Assembly (NCBI GenBank): GCA_037042915.1
Contig: CM073201.1
Coordinates: 3,286,001 to 3,350,000, forward strand
Length of the DNA stretch: 64,000 bases
Direction: 5' to 3'
Origin: Auricularia sp. M13
Taxonomy: Eukaryota; Basidiomycota; Agaricomycetes; Auriculariales; Auriculariaceae
The notes beneath the pieces are model-generated. The model was not told where the DNA came from. It saw only the letters and a program-made list of their open reading frames with translations, and ran no database searches. The position numbers and the translations under genes were made by a program. Position 1 is the stretch's first letter. The number at the start of each line of letters is the position of its first letter. Positions 62,501-64,000 of the stretch are shown in pieces.

Positions 62501-63853
62501 CTCACGGACTTCGAGCTGCCGCCAGACTTGCAGTCGAAGCACCGGCCGTGGTTCTTTCGTCAGGCCGCCAAATTCTTCGTCGCGGACGGCCGCCTCATGC
62601 GTCGCGACCAGGAGAAGAAACACAAGGTGGTTGTCAAGGAACCTGTGCGGCGAGTTGCAATCCTTGAAGCCGCGCACGACGACACGGGTCACAAGGGAGC
62701 CTTCGCGACGGACGCGCTCATCCGCGAGCGGTTCTGGTGGCCCGGGTTGGCCGAGGATGTGCGCTGGTACTGCGCCACTTGTGACGTCTGTCAACGCCGT
62801 CAAGTATTCAAGTTAAAGATCCCTCCGATCGTCGCGCGCGTAGCCTCCTTGTTCCAGCGCCTGCACCTCGACACTATGTGGATGCCGGCGTCGCGCGGCA
62901 AACACGCCATACATCACGCACGTTGCGCCCTCAGCTCTTGGCCAGAGGCGATCCCTATCGCGAAGGAGACTGCCATTGTCCTGGCGAAATTCTTACTCGA
63001 CCTTCAGTGCCGCTTCGGATTTCTTTACGAAGTCATTACCGACAACGGCGCGCCGGTCGTAGCCGCCGTGGAACAGCTCGCCGCGAAGTGGGGTATCCAT
63101 CACGTCCGCGTCTCTGGCTACAACTCGCAGGCGAACGGTGTCATCGAGCGCAAGCATTTCGACCTTCGCGAGGTACTCGTGAAACTCTGTGACGACGGTG
63201 ACCCCTCCCACTGGGTCGATGTGCTTCCGCTCGCGCTCTGGGCAGAACGCGTTACGGTACGCCGCACAACGGGCATGTCCCCGTACTACGTCGTGCACGG
63301 CGTGGAGCCCGTGATGCCAATGGATCTCGCTGAAGCGACGTATCTCACACCGCCGTTACAGCCGCTGCTCTCGACAGAGGAGCTCATCATCGTGCGCGCC
63401 CGTCAACTTCAACGCCGCGCCCAGGATCTCGAAGCCGTACGCGAACGCGTGCGCGCCGCACGCTTCAAGAACGCAGAAGAATTCATCAAGAAACACGGTC
63501 ACTCTATCCGCGACTTCAATTTCAAGCCCGGCGAGCTCGTGCTGGTGCGCAACACGCAGATCGAGAAGCACCTCGGCATGAAAAAGATCGATGACCGCTA
63601 CTACGGACCTATGGTCGTTGTCCAGCGCCGCGGACGAGGCTCATATACGCTTGCGGAACTGGACGGCTCAATCTCCATCCTGCGCTGCGCCGCGTTCCGC
63701 GTGATCCCCTACTTTGCTCGCTCTCGCGCTGTCTTCGATATCGACGATGTCCTGGCCAACGGCCGTGATCAACTCGAATTGATTGCCAAGATACAGGCCG
63801 AGCAACACGAAGTCGACGGCGCTGACAGCGCCGTCGACGGCCGTGACGACTAG
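59576..63853 (+). CDS. Pol polyprotein: reverse transcriptase, RNase H, integrase
   Basis: 1,425 codons open. The nominal start is where the frame opens; the first in-frame ATG lies further in. The first 250 residues are unlike pol and include an odd hydrophobic run (about residues 43-85). Reverse transcriptase: FCVVKKDGSSLRIVHDLQRLN, LDLFSSYDQ (about 502), LPQGYSN, and the catalytic FVDDV (about 565). RNase H: VLAVDSSIFGVGF (about 737), the Glu of KVELYGLWRAL, VEVDAKYI, and HSAADGLSRR. Integrase: zinc-binding AHDDTGHKG...YCATCDVC (about 1032-1080), then catalytic LHLDTM, TDNGAP and NGVIERKH (about 1096, 1155, 1188). C-terminus: DRYYGPMVVVQ, a GPY/F-like module. All catalytic residues are present, so pol could be active. 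Confidence 0.9.
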   Translation: MKREDQAAAYTVYHDPARPVLPVPGKPQHSLENSSPRIPARLPGAYLLIAAISFTILLAPSVSSIISYAFRFLLVSLLVSLVSPELILSPCRDPSPLELSKIPAVLVLKSFVTGFLSSFAQSTSALTAYDPARCAPCKTPHKHDDNVHEQRISTCLSRMTRSDGVPATPAPTSEEHTCDSDGRSDTSGPASRAAFSVRDEGGLPSVGQIESEMHAPPRAECFAAQTAHTDFWPVTSDVQIVSPPQIGEDELIFYVQHVRDPVEGSPSSAAEVFAQIKYDIAPDGTRRVPDGPRPDTGRPKKPYKPVARKVKPLQERLPEEYRVVRTRPPDCMDSMPVLPTRPPVWIPSTPHLSPERMAGFNLAKDGFLLPEETRLFEFLIERHQEVFAWEECERRRFKDSYVPPIRYPVVPHEPWTDRNIPIPHAIRDRVIDLLKQKIDAGVYEPSSSAYRSGWFCVVKKDGSSLRIVHDLQRLNSVTIRDAGTLPSPDEFSEMCAGRACIGALDLFSSYDQQLVDVDSRDLTTFQSPVGPLRLISLPQGYSNAVAVQQGNVTFILAPEMPEHVLAFVDDVTPLGPRSYYLKPDGSHETIPDNPGIRRFVWEYATSLNRVLQRLRHAGASISGKKAIICAPRAVIVGYDVSFEGRRPLQSKVQRVVDWPPCRNVSDVRAFLGTVGLARLWIRNFALIARPLTNLAKKDVPFDFDTDCHEAMLRLKEAVVSAPCIKPIDYRCGRDVVLAVDSSIFGVGFVLLQLGEKKERCVARFGSIAWNEVEARYSQPKVELYGLWRALRNMRLYIVGLPLLLVEVDAKYIKGMLNHPDMQPNATINRWIAGVQLFNIRLVHVPATQHSAADGLSRRATTPDDPEETDDHEEWLDRHLGLWIALVLARPSHSLPLANHRGQLAPASLHRAAESAMIQLPREGPFASTLASVANDLCTHAPTREENKLPDGSFIVPPRTDVLRRKDEQLRDFERFLTDFELPPDLQSKHRPWFFRQAAKFFVADGRLMRRDQEKKHKVVVKEPVRRVAILEAAHDDTGHKGAFATDALIRERFWWPGLAEDVRWYCATCDVCQRRQVFKLKIPPIVARVASLFQRLHLDTMWMPASRGKHAIHHARCALSSWPEAIPIAKETAIVLAKFLLDLQCRFGFLYEVITDNGAPVVAAVEQLAAKWGIHHVRVSGYNSQANGVIERKHFDLREVLVKLCDDGDPSHWVDVLPLALWAERVTVRRTTGMSPYYVVHGVEPVMPMDLAEATYLTPPLQPLLSTEELIIVRARQLQRRAQDLEAVRERVRAARFKNAEEFIKKHGHSIRDFNFKPGELVLVRNTQIEKHLGMKKIDDRYYGPMVVVQRRGRGSYTLAELDGSISILRCAAFRVIPYFARSRAVFDIDDVLANGRDQLELIAKIQAEQHEVDGADSAVDGRDD

Positions 63854-64000
63854 TCGCGCTTCTCCACTCCGCATCGCGCCTCCCGTCGGCTCCGACCCCC
63901 ACGCTCCGTCTCTTACTCGACCGTCGTCCGCCTGTCGATGGTGAGCTTGGCCACGCGCATCAAGTCGCCATATTTAGCGGTTCCATTCCCCTTCTTCGAC
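63854..64000 (+). other. Sequence after pol, end of window
   Basis: 147 bp of pyrimidine-rich sequence after the pol stop. No polypurine tract or LTR start is recognised before the window ends. Confidence 0.4.

Larger units (their letters stand above)
56718..63853 (+). mobile_element. Ty3/gypsy-type LTR retrotransposon, internal region
   Basis: Gag, protease, reverse transcriptase, RNase H and integrase occur in that order, the Ty3/gypsy (Metaviridae) arrangement. Gag is frameshifted, protease and pol are long and open. LTRs were not identified: the 3' one would lie beyond 64000. No chromodomain was seen after the integrase. Confidence 0.88.

Overview
The window looks like nuclear DNA of a mushroom-forming basidiomycete (Agaricomycetes, probably wood-decay type). 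It has very short introns (about 45-65 nt, often GTRNGT...CTAAY...YAG), genes cut into many small exons, basidiomycete-restricted multi-spanning membrane proteins, an F-box protein, a small cysteine-rich secreted protein and many transposable elements. All gene models below were built by reading exons and splice sites by eye. No rRNA, tRNA or CRISPR array was recognised.

Layout. 0-2.3 kb: a 302-bp inverted repeat joined to the C-terminal part of a hAT transposase, then a small element with inverted ends. 3.7-5.1 kb: a 10-exon DUF6534-type membrane protein. 5.1-9.6 kb: no gene recognised, two hairpin-forming repeats. 9.6-11.1 kb (minus): a secreted protein joining an actinobacterial-looking lysozyme-like domain, a Ser/Thr/Lys linker and two LysM modules. 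12.1-13.7 kb (minus): a roughly 13-exon membrane protein. 14.2-16.3 kb: an F-box protein. 18.3 kb: a 123-aa secreted cysteine-rich protein, with a 7.8-kb Mutator-like transposon (18689-26481, 10-bp target duplication) inserted 3 bp after its stop codon. That transposon encodes one very large protein with a WRKY-GCM1-like zinc finger, a MULE-type transposase core, a ubiquitin-protease-like domain and a PHD-like finger.

26.7-28.6 kb (minus) is an intact BSD-domain gene. Its 5' half is also the left edge of a tandem array of a unit of about 8.55 kb: 27771-37032, 37033-45572, 45573-54119 and a 452-bp stub. Each unit is a mosaic of gene debris: a degenerate copy of the BSD 5' end, an internally deleted antisense copy of the 18.3-kb secreted-protein gene, a decayed CDC48/p97 AAA-ATPase fragment, three diverged subrepeats of about 474 bp, and a strong TATA promoter with no intact ORF behind it. 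Unit 1 alone carries a 338-bp inverted-repeat element with a perfect 9-bp target duplication, so it landed after, or was lost from, the other copies.

54.6-55.0 kb holds ten copies of the palindrome GATGCATC on a 55-bp period. 55.1-55.7 kb (minus) is a broken gene of unknown family. 56.7-63.85 kb is a Ty3/gypsy-type retrotransposon with gag (frameshifted), protease and a full reverse transcriptase/RNase H/integrase; its 3' LTR would lie outside the window. The single-copy genes show no common pathway. The theme is a repeat-rich accessory region where host genes (BSD, CDC48, secreted protein) were copied, broken and amplified.
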